NCBI RefSeq assembly: GCF_900258505.1
Contig: NZ_LT984895.1
Span: 278,313 to 342,312 of the forward strand
Length of the DNA: 64,000 bases
Direction of reading: 5' to 3'
Source of the DNA: Brachybacterium timonense
GTDB lineage: Bacteria > Actinomycetota > Actinomycetes > Actinomycetales > Dermabacteraceae
The notes beneath the pieces were generated by a model that saw only the letters and a list, made by a program, of their open reading frames with translations, was not told the origin of the DNA and ran no database searches. The translations under genes and the position numbers were made by a program. Below are positions 44,354 through 53,364 of this stretch, piece after piece. How positions within the stretch are numbered: position 1 is the stretch's first letter; each line of letters starts with the position of its first letter.

Positions 44354-46665
44354 CGGCTCACCGTGTGCGTCGTGCCGTCCACCAGCACCTCGACGTGCGC
44401 ACCGGGCAGGGCGCGGTCACCAACCACGGACCAGTCCGTCACGCGCCCGTCGGCCCACGAGACGCTGACCCGCCAGCCGCCGCGCGCCCGCAGACCCTCC
44501 GCACAGCCCTCGCTGGCCCACGCCGAAGGCAACGCGGGCAGCAGTGTGATCCGCCCATCGTGGCTGCTCGCGAGCATCTCCGCGATAGCAGCGGTGATGC
44601 CGAAGCTGCCGTCGAGCTGCATCGGCGGGTGGGTGGCCCACAGGTTCTCGAGCATGCTGTGGCGCAGCAGACCGCGCACCATCTCGTGTGCCGACTCCGC
44701 CTCGCCCAGCCGCGCGAACAGGGCCGCCCGCCACGGCCAGGTCCAGGAGCGGCGGGAGTCCCCGGAGACGCCGTCGGCCTGCACCACCGCCGCGTCGAGC
44801 TGGCCGCAGCGCGCCGCAAGTGAACGCCGGGCCGCAGCGGCCAGCTGTGGCGTGCGCTGCGGGGTGATCTCCCGCCCCGGATAGACCGCGAACAGATGCG
44901 AGGTGTGACGATGCAGGTCAGTGGGATCATCGAGGTCCTCGCGCCACTCCTGCAACTGCCCCCATGAGCCGATCCGGTCCCCGCCCAGTCGGTCATGGAT
45001 CCGCTGCCATCGCCTCCGCTCCTCCCGCGCGGAGGAGTCGACGCCCCCACCTGGCGCCGCATCACGGGCCGACGCGGCAGCGGACGTATCGGAGACCGAC
45101 GTGGACGGCGCCGGCGCAACCCCACCCAGCGCGCGAGCCTCAGCGAGCTGCGACAGCTCCACGGCGCGAGCGAACAGATCCCGCAGGATCTGCTGGTCGT
45201 ACGCCACTCCATGCTCGCGCGGCCCGTGCTCCGGCGACCAGCCGTCCGGCGAGAGCAGCTCCGGCCCGTGCTCTGTCATGCCCGGCCCCTCAACCAGGCG
45301 GGCCTCCCAGAACGCGCACACCTCACGGACCAGCTCAAGCGCCCGAGCCACGTCGGCTCCCGCGGGGGAGAAGGCCGCCTGCTCGGCCACGTGCTGCATA
45401 TACCAGGCGCTCGCCACGGTGTTCCACTCCCACGCGCTGCCGCCGAAGGGGCTCTGCGAGGTACGGCAGGTCCAGCCCGGCACGTCACCGAAGGCGTGCC
45501 GCGTGGCCCGGGCGCAGGAGTACCGTGCCGCCTCGAGGAAACGCACCAGGCTCTCGTGCGCCTCAGGCATATCGCAGGTCTCCGCAGCCCAGTAGTTCAT
45601 CTGCACGTTGATGTTGGAGTGGTAGTCGCTGCCCCAGGCCGGCTCATCGGAGTCGTTCCACACGCCTTGCAGATTCGCGGGCAGAGTGTCCGCCCGAGAA
45701 GAGCTCAGCAACAGGTAGCGGCCATAGGCGAACAGCAGCTGCTCCAGTGACGGATCCGCCCGACCGGCCCGGTAGCGCTCAAGGCGCTGCGGGGTGGGCA
45801 GTGCCAGGACCTCCGGTGCCGACGGCGTCCACGCGACATGCACCCGGTCCATCAGCGCGCCGAACCGCCGTATGTGCTCGAGGCGCAGCGCCTGCTCACC
45901 ACGGGACGCTGCTGCGTCCAGGCGGGTGGTGATCGCGGCGACCGGGTCTGCGCCGCGCCACCCGGTGTGTGCGCTCGGGGCGTAGTCGGTGCCCAGGTCC
46001 ACCAGCAGCACGAGCTCATGCGCGCCGGTGACCTGGAGTGTGGGGTGGGACGGAGCGGCGCCGGTGACGGTGACCTCGCCGTCGGTGCTCGCGATCTGCA
46101 CGCATCGCGCATGCCGCAGCTCGTTCGGGAAGACGCCTGTGACCCACAGTCTCGGGGACTCCGGATCGATCGACCAGGACGCGCCCTCTTGTGTGCACGT
46201 CAGCCCGATCTGCGCCGCGAAACCGCCCGGGTGATCGGTGCTGTACCGCAGCACGAGCACATCGGCGTCGTGCGGGGCGTACGCCTCGCGCAGCATGCGG
46301 GTGTTCCCCGGAGCGAGCTCTGTGATGGTGTGCAGGCCCGTGCGCAGGTCCAGCCGACGGTCATAGGCCGTCTGCACCGAGGATGAGACATCGGGCCATT
46401 CGAGTCGCACCTGCAGCTCGCCGCCGCTGAGGAAGCATCCGGCGCCATGCCAGCCCAGATCCTGCACATCCTCGGCCACCCCGGCGAGGGCGTTGTCGTA
46501 GTCGTTCGCGCCCGCCCACAGCGATTCCTCGTTCAGCTGCACGCGATCGAGGCCGCGCTCGCCGTAGAACGTAGCGCCGAGCCGACCCGTGCCGATCGGC
46601 AGCGTCTGAGACGCCCAGTCGTCGGCCGGGGCATCGAACACGATCTCGAGCGAGGTGCGGGGCAT
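44350..46665 (-). CDS. Glycoside hydrolase family 95 (alpha-L-fucosidase-like)
   Basis: The 771-residue protein has the GH95 plan: N-terminal beta-domain starting TLPIGTGRLGATFYGE, an alpha/alpha barrel with the conserved WGSDYHSNINVQMNYWAAE, and a second conserved SWTWPWRAALFARLGEAESA. The family cleaves alpha-1,2-linked fucose or galactose by an inverting mechanism. There is no signal peptide, so it should act on imported oligosaccharides. ATG 46665 has AGGAG seven bases upstream; the GTG at 46683 does not. An Ala/Ser/Thr-rich insertion around residues 510-535 looks like a flexible linker. It is translationally coupled to the kinase that follows. Confidence 0.9.
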   Translation of the reverse strand: MPRTSLEIVFDAPADDWASQTLPIGTGRLGATFYGERGLDRVQLNEESLWAGANDYDNALAGVAEDVQDLGWHGAGCFLSGGELQVRLEWPDVSSSVQTAYDRRLDLRTGLHTITELAPGNTRMLREAYAPHDADVLVLRYSTDHPGGFAAQIGLTCTQEGASWSIDPESPRLWVTGVFPNELRHARCVQIASTDGEVTVTGAAPSHPTLQVTGAHELVLLVDLGTDYAPSAHTGWRGADPVAAITTRLDAAASRGEQALRLEHIRRFGALMDRVHVAWTPSAPEVLALPTPQRLERYRAGRADPSLEQLLFAYGRYLLLSSSRADTLPANLQGVWNDSDEPAWGSDYHSNINVQMNYWAAETCDMPEAHESLVRFLEAARYSCARATRHAFGDVPGWTCRTSQSPFGGSAWEWNTVASAWYMQHVAEQAAFSPAGADVARALELVREVCAFWEARLVEGPGMTEHGPELLSPDGWSPEHGPREHGVAYDQQILRDLFARAVELSQLAEARALGGVAPAPSTSVSDTSAAASARDAAPGGGVDSSAREERRRWQRIHDRLGGDRIGSWGQLQEWREDLDDPTDLHRHTSHLFAVYPGREITPQRTPQLAAAARRSLAARCGQLDAAVVQADGVSGDSRRSWTWPWRAALFARLGEAESAHEMVRGLLRHSMLENLWATHPPMQLDGSFGITAAIAEMLASSHDGRITLLPALPSAWASEGCAEGLRARGGWRVSVSWADGRVTDWSVVGDRALPGAHVEVLVDGTTHTVSR

Positions 46666-46778
46666 GGAGGGGCTCCTGGTCACGGCGACGGTGGCTGAGG
46701 GAAGGCGGTAATCATCCTATGTCTGCGCCGGGGTTGTGCCACAGGATCCACGTGCCCGGGCGCGCACAGCACCCCACC

Positions 46779-48041
46779 TCACCGCCGCACCAGCACGGCC
46801 AGTCCCACTACAGCAATCACCACACCCGCACCGATCGCCACCGCGAACCCGGCCACCGGGCCCGACGCTGCGGTGAGGGCGCCGCCGAGCATCGCTCCCA
46901 GGCTCACGCCCACCGTGATCGACGACTGCATGGACGTCATCGCCACCGAAATGCCGCCTGTGGGGGAGCGGCGCTCGGCGATGGAGAACGCGGTGACCAT
47001 CGTCGGCCCTACGAACAGGCCCACCGCGAACAGCAGCAGCGCCGTGGCGACCAGGGAACTCGCTGCCGCCGACGCGGCGAGCATGAGCGCCATGCCCGCG
47101 CCACCGATGAGCACGCGCACCGCGAGCCGCACCGAGTCCGGCACGAGCACCACGGCAAGCGCGGTGGCTGCGGAGCCCAGGCCCATCAGGGCGTAGACCA
47201 GGCCGGCGGCACCGTCTGCGCCGAGCAGCGCGGCACGCTCAGTGGTGGCCGCCTGCACGGAGCCGAAGTTCGCGCCGATGCAGAGCATGATCACGACCGC
47301 CGGCAGCACGGCAAGCAGTACGCGCGGGATCGGCGGGACATCGGCCCGCGAGCGGGCGGGGGAGTCAGGAGTCACCGTCATATCCACTGCATCCGCGCGA
47401 GACACCTGCCCGGCTGCATCCGCGTCTTTCGGCCTCGCGGCCAGCGGCGGGGAGGTGATCGCGAACGGGATGCCCGCAAGCAGCACAAGGGTGGCGGCCA
47501 GCGCGATCGGCGCCGCGGGGAACGCCGTCGACGCCGCCACCCCGACGAGGGCGGGCCCCAGCACGAACGTCATCTCGTCCACGGTCGACTCATAGGAGAA
47601 GGCGGTGGACAGTTCCCGGGGGCTGCGCACAAGCGACGTCCACCGGGCACGCGTGAACGAGCCGATCGGCACAGCCGTGGAACCCAGCAGGAGGCATACG
47701 GCCCACAGCAGGGGGCCGTTCAGACCGGTCAGAGCGGCGGTGAGCAGCAGTGCGAAGGCAACAGCGCTAAGCGGAACCAGGGTGAGCAGCACCCGGCGCT
47801 GCCCGGCGTGGTCGGCCCAGCGGCCGATGAGCGGACCAGCGACCGCGCCTGCAGCGGAGGCGAGGCCGGTGGCGAGTCCGCCGGTGGCCACAGAGCCGGT
47901 GGAGGCGGTGATCGCGGTCATGGTGCCCAGCGGCACCATGGCGTATGGGGCGCGAGCAGCGACGGCGAGAATCATCCAGCTGCCGGACGCCCGTGAGGGA
48001 AGAATGCGGTACTGCGCGAGCGCGCTGAGAGAAGAAGACAC
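46779..48041 (-). CDS. Major facilitator superfamily transporter
   Basis: The 420-residue protein (from GTG 48041) has about 12 membrane helices. Its start SSSLSALAQYRILPSRASGSWMILAV...PYAMVPLGTM fits the actinobacterial MFS group in which helix 1 is followed by a G-x-L-x-D/R-type loop (GRWADHAGQRRVL). I chose the GTG because the family N-terminus begins there and GGAAG lies upstream; the frame extends on without membrane pattern. A hydrophilic central loop separates the halves. It is divergent from the IclR gene at 48326, which may control it. Substrate unknown. Confidence 0.85.
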   Translation of the reverse strand: MSSSLSALAQYRILPSRASGSWMILAVAARAPYAMVPLGTMTAITASTGSVATGGLATGLASAAGAVAGPLIGRWADHAGQRRVLLTLVPLSAVAFALLLTAALTGLNGPLLWAVCLLLGSTAVPIGSFTRARWTSLVRSPRELSTAFSYESTVDEMTFVLGPALVGVAASTAFPAAPIALAATLVLLAGIPFAITSPPLAARPKDADAAGQVSRADAVDMTVTPDSPARSRADVPPIPRVLLAVLPAVVIMLCIGANFGSVQAATTERAALLGADGAAGLVYALMGLGSAATALAVVLVPDSVRLAVRVLIGGAGMALMLAASAAASSLVATALLLFAVGLFVGPTMVTAFSIAERRSPTGGISVAMTSMQSSITVGVSLGAMLGGALTAASGPVAGFAVAIGAGVVIAVVGLAVLVRR

Positions 48042-48325
48042 GGGAAGACGACTTCCGACTCGGGTGCCCGCACGGGACCGGTCGACGCCGACAGGGGCCG
48101 ACGGGTGCATGCGGGCGGCGCAGGAATCCGTCCCCTGGCCTCTGTGACGTGCCTGTGACATGCCCGGGCAGATCCGGCGCCGATCCATGGTACGGCGCGC
48201 TGCCCCGATGTGTCCCCCGCGGCAGCAAGAATCACGGTGCAGGTCAGAGAGGGGCCGGGGTGTCGTCTCGCCGGAAGATGGCATATTGGACCGAGATGGC
48301 ACCTGAAGCGAAGGGCGGTTCTGGG

Positions 48326-49120
48326 ATGGCGGGGGAGAGTCGTCCCGCAGCGCCGAAGGCCCCGGCGGCAGATGCTGCCCTGCGCCTGCTGACATTCTTG
48401 GCTGCGCAGCGCAGCCCGGTCCCGGCTGCCCGCGCTTCCGCGGAGCTCGGGCTGCCGCGCTCAACCACCTATGACCTGCTCGCGACCCTGGTCCAGCACG
48501 GGTATGCGCTCCATCTACCCCATGAGCGCCAGTATGCGATCGGGCCGAAGGCGTATGAGGTGGCGAGCGCCTATGCCCGCCATGCGCCGCTCGCACGTGT
48601 GGGACGTCGGATCGTCGAGAGGATGGTGGATGCCGCGGGGGAGTCTGGTCACCTGGGCAGCCTGCAGGGTGGCGATGTGCTGTACCTGGTGGAGGAACGG
48701 GCGAAGAACCGGCCGTCCCTGGTCACCGATATCGGGGTGCGCCTGCCTGCGCATCTGACCGCTACCGGTCGGGCCATGCTCGCGGCGCTGCCGTCGGCCC
48801 ATCTGCGGACGCTGTATTCGGCGGGGGCGGAGCTTGCTCAGCGCACTGAGGCGGATGCGCCGCGCACGGTGGCTCAGCTGCACGCCCAGCTCGATGAGGC
48901 GCGACGTGACGGTGTGGCGTGGGAACGCGGCGAAGTGACCGACGGCATGGTGTCGGTCGGCGCGGCTGTGCTGGACCAGGCAGGCTGGCCCGTTGCTGCG
49001 CTGTCGCTCACCTGGGATGGTGCGAGCGTCACCCCGGAGAAGGCTCAGTCCTGTGCTGCCCTGGTGCGTCGGGCGGCAGACGATATGGCGCGTGTGATCT
49101 CGGGGCGCCGTCCGGGCTGA
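48326..49120 (+). CDS. IclR-family transcriptional regulator
   Basis: The 264-residue regulator has an N-terminal winged helix (DAALRLLTFLAAQ...SAELGLPRSTTYDLLATLVQHGYALHL) and the IclR effector domain (GHLGSLQGGDVLYLVEERAKN...GVRLPAHLTATGRAMLAALP). ATG 48326 is preferred; ATG 48296 is possible. It is divergent from the MFS transporter and lies downstream of no other plus-strand gene, so MFS control is the simplest guess. Effectors of the family are small metabolites. It ends 115 bp before the iron-uptake operon. Confidence 0.85.
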   Translation: MAGESRPAAPKAPAADAALRLLTFLAAQRSPVPAARASAELGLPRSTTYDLLATLVQHGYALHLPHERQYAIGPKAYEVASAYARHAPLARVGRRIVERMVDAAGESGHLGSLQGGDVLYLVEERAKNRPSLVTDIGVRLPAHLTATGRAMLAALPSAHLRTLYSAGAELAQRTEADAPRTVAQLHAQLDEARRDGVAWERGEVTDGMVSVGAAVLDQAGWPVAALSLTWDGASVTPEKAQSCAALVRRAADDMARVISGRRPG

Positions 49121-49138
49121 TCCAGCACGCGGTCTTGA

Positions 49139-49164
49139 ATTACGCAACACCCGACTGGCGTAAT
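49139..49164. promoter_or_regulatory. Interrupted palindrome before the iron-uptake operon
   Basis: ATTACGC (49139-49145) and GCGTAAT (49158-49164) form a perfect 7-bp inverted repeat around a 12-base spacer. It lies just upstream of the DtxR-like box and 72 bp before the binding-protein start; it may be an operator for an additional regulator or part of the promoter region. Confidence 0.45.
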
Positions 49165-49168
49165 CGCC

Positions 49169-49187
49169 CGAGGTAAGGCTACACTTC
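49169..49187 (+). promoter_or_regulatory. Probable DtxR/IdeR-type iron box
   Basis: The 19-bp stretch with core AGGTAAGGCTAC agrees with the IdeR/DtxR consensus (TTAGGTTAGGCTAACCTAA) at about 12 of 19 positions, with the left half and centre well kept. It lies about 50 bp before the siderophore-binding gene and includes a possible -10 element (TACACT, 49180-49185), as expected for iron-dependent repression. Confidence 0.45.
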
Positions 49188-49235
49188 CCTAAGCGCCGAG
49201 ACTGGCGCACTGCTCTTCACGGAAGGCCCACCCTG

Positions 49236-50264
49236 ATGACCGCACTGAGTCGCCGACGCCTCGGCACCCTCGCCGCCATGAGCGGCCTTGGCCTGTTCGC
49301 AAGCTCCTGCTCCTCGCCCGCCGGCGACGAGGCTGCTGGTGGATCCACCAGCTCCGACGGCGGCAGCGGCACCGGAACGTCCACCGACGGCACGATCAGC
49401 GTCGAGGACAACTTCGGGACCGTTACCGTGCCCGCTTCTCCCACCTCTGTGGTCGCCACGGATAACCGCACTTTCGAGACGCTCGACACCTGGGGCATCG
49501 AGCTCACTGCGGCCGCTGTCACGCTGATGCCCTCGACGATCTCCTACACGAAGAATCAGGACATCGTCGATCTGGGAAGCCACCGCGAGCCCGACCTGGA
49601 GGCCGTCGTCGCGGTCGAGCCCGATCTGATCATCAACGGTCAGCGCTTCGCCCAGTACCGCGAGGACTTCACCAAGCTCGCCCCGAATGCCGCGATCGTC
49701 GAGCTTGACCCCCGTGACGGTGAGGACTTCGCCGCCGAGCTCAAGCGACAGACCACCGTGCTCGGTGAGATCTTCGGCAAACAGGACGAGGCGAAGCAGC
49801 TGTGCGACGACCTGGACGCCGCCATCGAGCGTGCCAAGGCCGCCTACACCAGTGACGACACCGTCATGGCCGTGACCACCTCCGGGGGCGAGATCGGCTA
49901 CATCGCACCGACCGTCGGCCGCACCCTCGGCCCCGTCTTCGACATCCTCGGCCTCACCCCGGCCCTCGAGGTCGAGGGCTCCAGCGATGACCACCAGGGA
50001 GACGACATCTCTGTGGAGGCGATCGCCAAGGCGAACCCCGACTGGATGCTCGTCATGGATCGCGACGCCGCCATCTCAGCTGACGACCCCTCCTACGAAC
50101 CGGCCGCCGCCGTGCTCGAGAAGAGCGAGGCGCTGACCTCCGTCACCGCGATCAGCGAGGGCAACGTCGTCTACATGCCGGCAGACACGTACACCAACGA
50201 GGGCATCCAGACCTACACTGAATTCCTCGAGTCCCTCGCTGACGCTTTCGAGAAGAAGGCCTGA
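49236..50264 (+). CDS. Ferric-siderophore binding lipoprotein (FatB/YclQ-like)
   Basis: The 342-residue protein has a Tat-like start (SRRRLGTLAAM) and a lipobox ending at Cys25 (LFASSC), then a Gly/Ser/Thr linker and a class-III binding fold: ISVEDNFGTVTVPASPTSVVATD near the start of the fold, EPDLEAVVAVEPDLIING and NPDWMLVMDRD. These match binding proteins of the petrobactin/enterobactin-type group. It is the first of four genes ending in an ATPase. An iron-box-like site lies upstream. Confidence 0.9.
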   Translation: MTALSRRRLGTLAAMSGLGLFASSCSSPAGDEAAGGSTSSDGGSGTGTSTDGTISVEDNFGTVTVPASPTSVVATDNRTFETLDTWGIELTAAAVTLMPSTISYTKNQDIVDLGSHREPDLEAVVAVEPDLIINGQRFAQYREDFTKLAPNAAIVELDPRDGEDFAAELKRQTTVLGEIFGKQDEAKQLCDDLDAAIERAKAAYTSDDTVMAVTTSGGEIGYIAPTVGRTLGPVFDILGLTPALEVEGSSDDHQGDDISVEAIAKANPDWMLVMDRDAAISADDPSYEPAAAVLEKSEALTSVTAISEGNVVYMPADTYTNEGIQTYTEFLESLADAFEKKA

Positions 50265-50293
50265 TCAGACCGCCCCCGGGCGGTACTTCCCCG

Positions 50294-51352
50294 ATGACAC
50301 ACGACCTCACGCGAACCGATGCGTCCGACGCCCCCGCGGCGTCGGGCGCATCGCCCGTTCCCGCCCCCGGGCCGAAGCCCGCACAGGCCGTCGTCCGACG
50401 CAGCCGCGAGCGACTCGTCGACGCCAAGCTGATCCTCGGCATCATCGGCGTCGCCCTCCTGCTGCTCGCCTCCCTTGGCGTCGGCGTCTTCGACCTGCGC
50501 GGCGAGGGCGGTGCAGAGATGTTCCAGATCACCCGCGTGCCACGCACCATCGCCCTGGTGCTCTCCGGCGCCGCGATGGCGATGTGCGGCCTGGTCATGC
50601 AGCTGCTCACCCAGAACCGCTTCGTCGAGCCCACCACCACCGGGACCACCGAGTGGGCAGGCCTGGGCCTGATCCTGGTCATGGTCGTGGCACCCGACGC
50701 CAGCCTGATGACCCGCATGGTCGTCGCGATCATCGCCGCGTTCCTCGGCACCATGGTGTTCTTCGCGTTCCTGCAGAGGGTTTCCCTGCGCACCTCGCTG
50801 ATCGTGCCGATCATCGGCATCATGCTGGGCGCTGTCGTCGGCTCGGTCTCCACCTTCATCGCTCTGCAGACCGACACGCTGCAGAACCTCGGCGTCTGGT
50901 TCGCCGGCTCCTTCACCTCGGTGCTGCGCGGCCAGTACGAGGTGCTGTGGGTGGTGCTGCTCGTGGTGATCGCCGTGTTCATCACCGCCGACCGGCTCAC
51001 CGCCGCCGGACTCGGCGAGGAGATCGCCACCAACATCGGCGTCAACTACAAGCTGATGGTCCTGATCGGCACCGCACTGGTCGCCGTCGCCACCGGCGTG
51101 GTCACCGTCGTTGTCGGGTCCCTGCCGTTCCTCGGCCTGATCGTCCCGAACGTCGTCTCCCTGATCCGCGGTGACGACCTGCGCTCCAACCTGCCGTGGG
51201 TGTGCCTGCTCGGCATCGCCATCGTGACGGTCTGTGACCTGCTCGGACGCCTGCTGATCATGCCGTTCGAGATTCCCGTCTCGGTGATCCTCGGCATCGT
51301 CGGCGCCGTCGTGTTCATCACCCTGCTGCTGAGGACCCGTCGCAATGGCTGA
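50294..51352 (+). CDS. Siderophore ABC permease 1 (FecCD family)
   Basis: The 352-residue permease has an Ala/Pro-rich N-terminus of about 40 residues and then 9-10 helices. FecCD hallmarks are RVPRTIALVLSGAAMAMCGLVMQ, LTQNRFVEPTTTGTTEWAGLG and SLPFLGLIVPNVVSLIRGDDLRSNLPW (loop facing the ATPase). It starts 29 bases after the binding-protein stop and overlaps the next permease by eight bases. Confidence 0.93.
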   Translation: MTHDLTRTDASDAPAASGASPVPAPGPKPAQAVVRRSRERLVDAKLILGIIGVALLLLASLGVGVFDLRGEGGAEMFQITRVPRTIALVLSGAAMAMCGLVMQLLTQNRFVEPTTTGTTEWAGLGLILVMVVAPDASLMTRMVVAIIAAFLGTMVFFAFLQRVSLRTSLIVPIIGIMLGAVVGSVSTFIALQTDTLQNLGVWFAGSFTSVLRGQYEVLWVVLLVVIAVFITADRLTAAGLGEEIATNIGVNYKLMVLIGTALVAVATGVVTVVVGSLPFLGLIVPNVVSLIRGDDLRSNLPWVCLLGIAIVTVCDLLGRLLIMPFEIPVSVILGIVGAVVFITLLLRTRRNG

Positions 51353-52604
51353 GCCCACCACTGACACCGGCACCGTCCGCGTCGCCCGCAGAGGTGAGGA
51401 GGCCGACGCCCGTCTCGGCACCGTTCGCCGCACCCCGCCGCTGCCCGCTGGAGAGGCCTCACGCCCCGGTCGTCGGCAGGCGCTCGAGCTGCTCAACGCA
51501 CAGGACGCGCCCCCGGCTGTCCGCGCCACCCTCGGCGGCGGCATGCCCTGCGAGTCCGGCTCTCCGGCCTGCATCAACTGTCCGGCCGGCCCCGGCGCCC
51601 GCTGCACCTCCGGCGCTTTCTCCACCAAGCAGGGGTATCGCCGCTACCGCATCGTGATGACCGTGCTGGTGCTCGCCGCGGTCGTCTTCGCTCTGGGCCA
51701 TCTCGCCTGGGACAATCCGATGCCGCTGGGCACCCGCGGTTTCTGGCTGATCGCCGAGCTGCGCGCCACCTCCCTGATCGCCATGGCAGTGGTCGCGATC
51801 GCCCAGGCCATGGCCACGATCTCCTTCCAGACGGTGACCAGCAACCGCATCATCACGCCCTCGATCATGGGCTTCGAGTCGCTCTATGTCGCGATCCAGA
51901 CCTCGGTGATCTACTTCCTGGGCGCCGCCGGGATCACCGTGCTCGTCGGCACCGGCCAGTTCATCCTGCAGATTCTGGCGATGGTGGGGCTGTCCTTGCT
52001 GCTGTACGGCTGGCTGCTCTCCGGAAAGTACGCGAACCTGCAGGTCATGCTGCTGGTGGGCATCATCCTGGGCGGAGGTCTCGGCTCCGTCTCCACCTTC
52101 ATGCAGCGTCTGCTCACCCCCAGTGAGTTCGACATCCTCACCGCCCGCATGTTCGGCTCCATCTCCAAGGCCGACGCGGACTACTTCCCGATCGCACTGC
52201 CGCTGGTCGCACTGGCCTGCCTGGGGCTGTGGCTCAACGCACGGCGGCTGAACATCATGGCGCTGGGCCGGGAGACCTGCATCAACCTGGGCATCGACCA
52301 CAAGCACCAGACCATCATCATGCTGGTATTGGTGTCGGTGCTGATGGCGGTCTCCACCGCCCTCGTCGGCCCGATGACCTTCTTCGGCTTCCTGGTCGCA
52401 ACCCTGACCTACCAGCTCATCGGCACCCACGACCACCGCAGGCTGTTCCCGGCCGCGGCCCTGCTCGGCTTCGTCGTGCTCTGCGGCGCCTACTTCGTGA
52501 TGAACAACGTGTTCTACGCGCAGGGCGTGGTTTCGATCATCATCGAACTGGTGGGCGGCTCGCTCTTCCTGTTCGTCATCCTGAGGAAAGGACGCCTGCA
52601 GTGA
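51345..52604 (+). CDS. Siderophore ABC permease 2 (FecCD family) with Cys-rich N-terminus
   Basis: The 419-residue permease carries an N-terminal cytoplasmic extension of about 105 residues before the first helix. This contains four cysteines spaced C-x6-C-x2-C-x7-C (CESGSPACINCPAGPGARC, about residues 69-87), unlike ordinary FecCD proteins, and could bind an iron-sulfur cluster or zinc. The rest is typical: IAELRATSLIAMAVVAIAQ, ALGRETCINLGIDHKHQT and VGPMTFFGFLVATLTYQL. ATG 51345 overlaps the previous stop and has GAGG upstream; an internal start just before the first helix would lose the Cys cluster, but the high-GC codon pattern continues through the extension. Confidence 0.9.
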   Translation: MAEPTTDTGTVRVARRGEEADARLGTVRRTPPLPAGEASRPGRRQALELLNAQDAPPAVRATLGGGMPCESGSPACINCPAGPGARCTSGAFSTKQGYRRYRIVMTVLVLAAVVFALGHLAWDNPMPLGTRGFWLIAELRATSLIAMAVVAIAQAMATISFQTVTSNRIITPSIMGFESLYVAIQTSVIYFLGAAGITVLVGTGQFILQILAMVGLSLLLYGWLLSGKYANLQVMLLVGIILGGGLGSVSTFMQRLLTPSEFDILTARMFGSISKADADYFPIALPLVALACLGLWLNARRLNIMALGRETCINLGIDHKHQTIIMLVLVSVLMAVSTALVGPMTFFGFLVATLTYQLIGTHDHRRLFPAAALLGFVVLCGAYFVMNNVFYAQGVVSIIIELVGGSLFLFVILRKGRLQ

Positions 52605-53356
52605 TCTCCCTCGACGGCGTCACCAAGCAGTACGCCAGCGACGTCACCATCGGCCCGGTCACCGCACAGATCCCGCCGGGCGGCATCACGGCGCTGGTGG
52701 GCCCCAACGGTGCCGGCAAGTCCACGATGCTCACCATGATCGGCCGACTGCTCGGCATCGACGAGGGCGCGATCGAAGTGGCCGGATATGACGTCACCCG
52801 CACCAAGTCGAAGGACCTCGCCCGGATCCTGTCGATCCTGCGGCAGGAGAACCACTTCGTTACGCGCCTGACTGTGCGCCAGCTCGTCGGGTTCGGCCGC
52901 TTCCCGTATTCGCAGGGGCGCCTGACCGAGGAGGACGAGCACAAGATCAGCGAGGCGATCGACTTCCTGGACCTGGGGGAGCTGGAGTCGCGTTACCTCG
53001 ATCAGCTCTCTGGAGGTCAGCGCCAGCGTGCCTATGTGGCGATGGTGCTCGCGCAGGACACCGAGTACCTGCTGCTCGACGAGCCGCTGAACAACCTGGA
53101 CATGAAGCATTCGGTGCAGATGATGCGTCGGCTCGAGGCAGCCGCCCGCACGCTGGGCCGCACCATCGTGGTGGTCCTGCACGACATCAACTTCGCCGCC
53201 CGCTATGCCGATCGCATCATCGCGATGAAGGATGGTCGGATCGCTGAGTTCGGCCCAGTCGAAGAGATCATGCGCTCTGACGTGCTGACCTCCGTGTTCG
53301 ACACCCCCGTGCAGGTGATCGATGGGCCCGACGGGGCCCTCGCCGTGTACTTCTGA
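52601..53356 (+). CDS. Siderophore ABC transporter ATPase (FepC/YclP-like)
   Basis: The 251-residue ATPase has Walker A GPNGAGKST (about residues 34-42), the signature LSGGQRQRAYVAMVLAQ and Walker B EYLLLDEPLNNLD, with the H-loop VVVLHDINFAARYAD. It starts at GTG 52601, which overlaps the permease stop (GTGA), with GAGGAAAGG upstream. It powers import by the two preceding permeases and completes a four-gene operon. Confidence 0.95.
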   Translation: MISLDGVTKQYASDVTIGPVTAQIPPGGITALVGPNGAGKSTMLTMIGRLLGIDEGAIEVAGYDVTRTKSKDLARILSILRQENHFVTRLTVRQLVGFGRFPYSQGRLTEEDEHKISEAIDFLDLGELESRYLDQLSGGQRQRAYVAMVLAQDTEYLLLDEPLNNLDMKHSVQMMRRLEAAARTLGRTIVVVLHDINFAARYADRIIAMKDGRIAEFGPVEEIMRSDVLTSVFDTPVQVIDGPDGALAVYF

Positions 53357-53364
53357 GGCCTGCG

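Noticed and set aside
46719-47996. 425-residue plus-strand frame opposite the MFS gene
   Set aside because: Composition is Arg/Gly/His-rich with no hydrophobic segments; it is the antisense shadow of a membrane-protein gene.
52229-52600. In-frame upstream extension of the siderophore ATPase
   Set aside because: The upstream part overlaps the permease in another frame and reads as Arg/His/Pro-rich noise; GTG 52601 with its RBS and the GTGA overlap gives the normal ATPase start.
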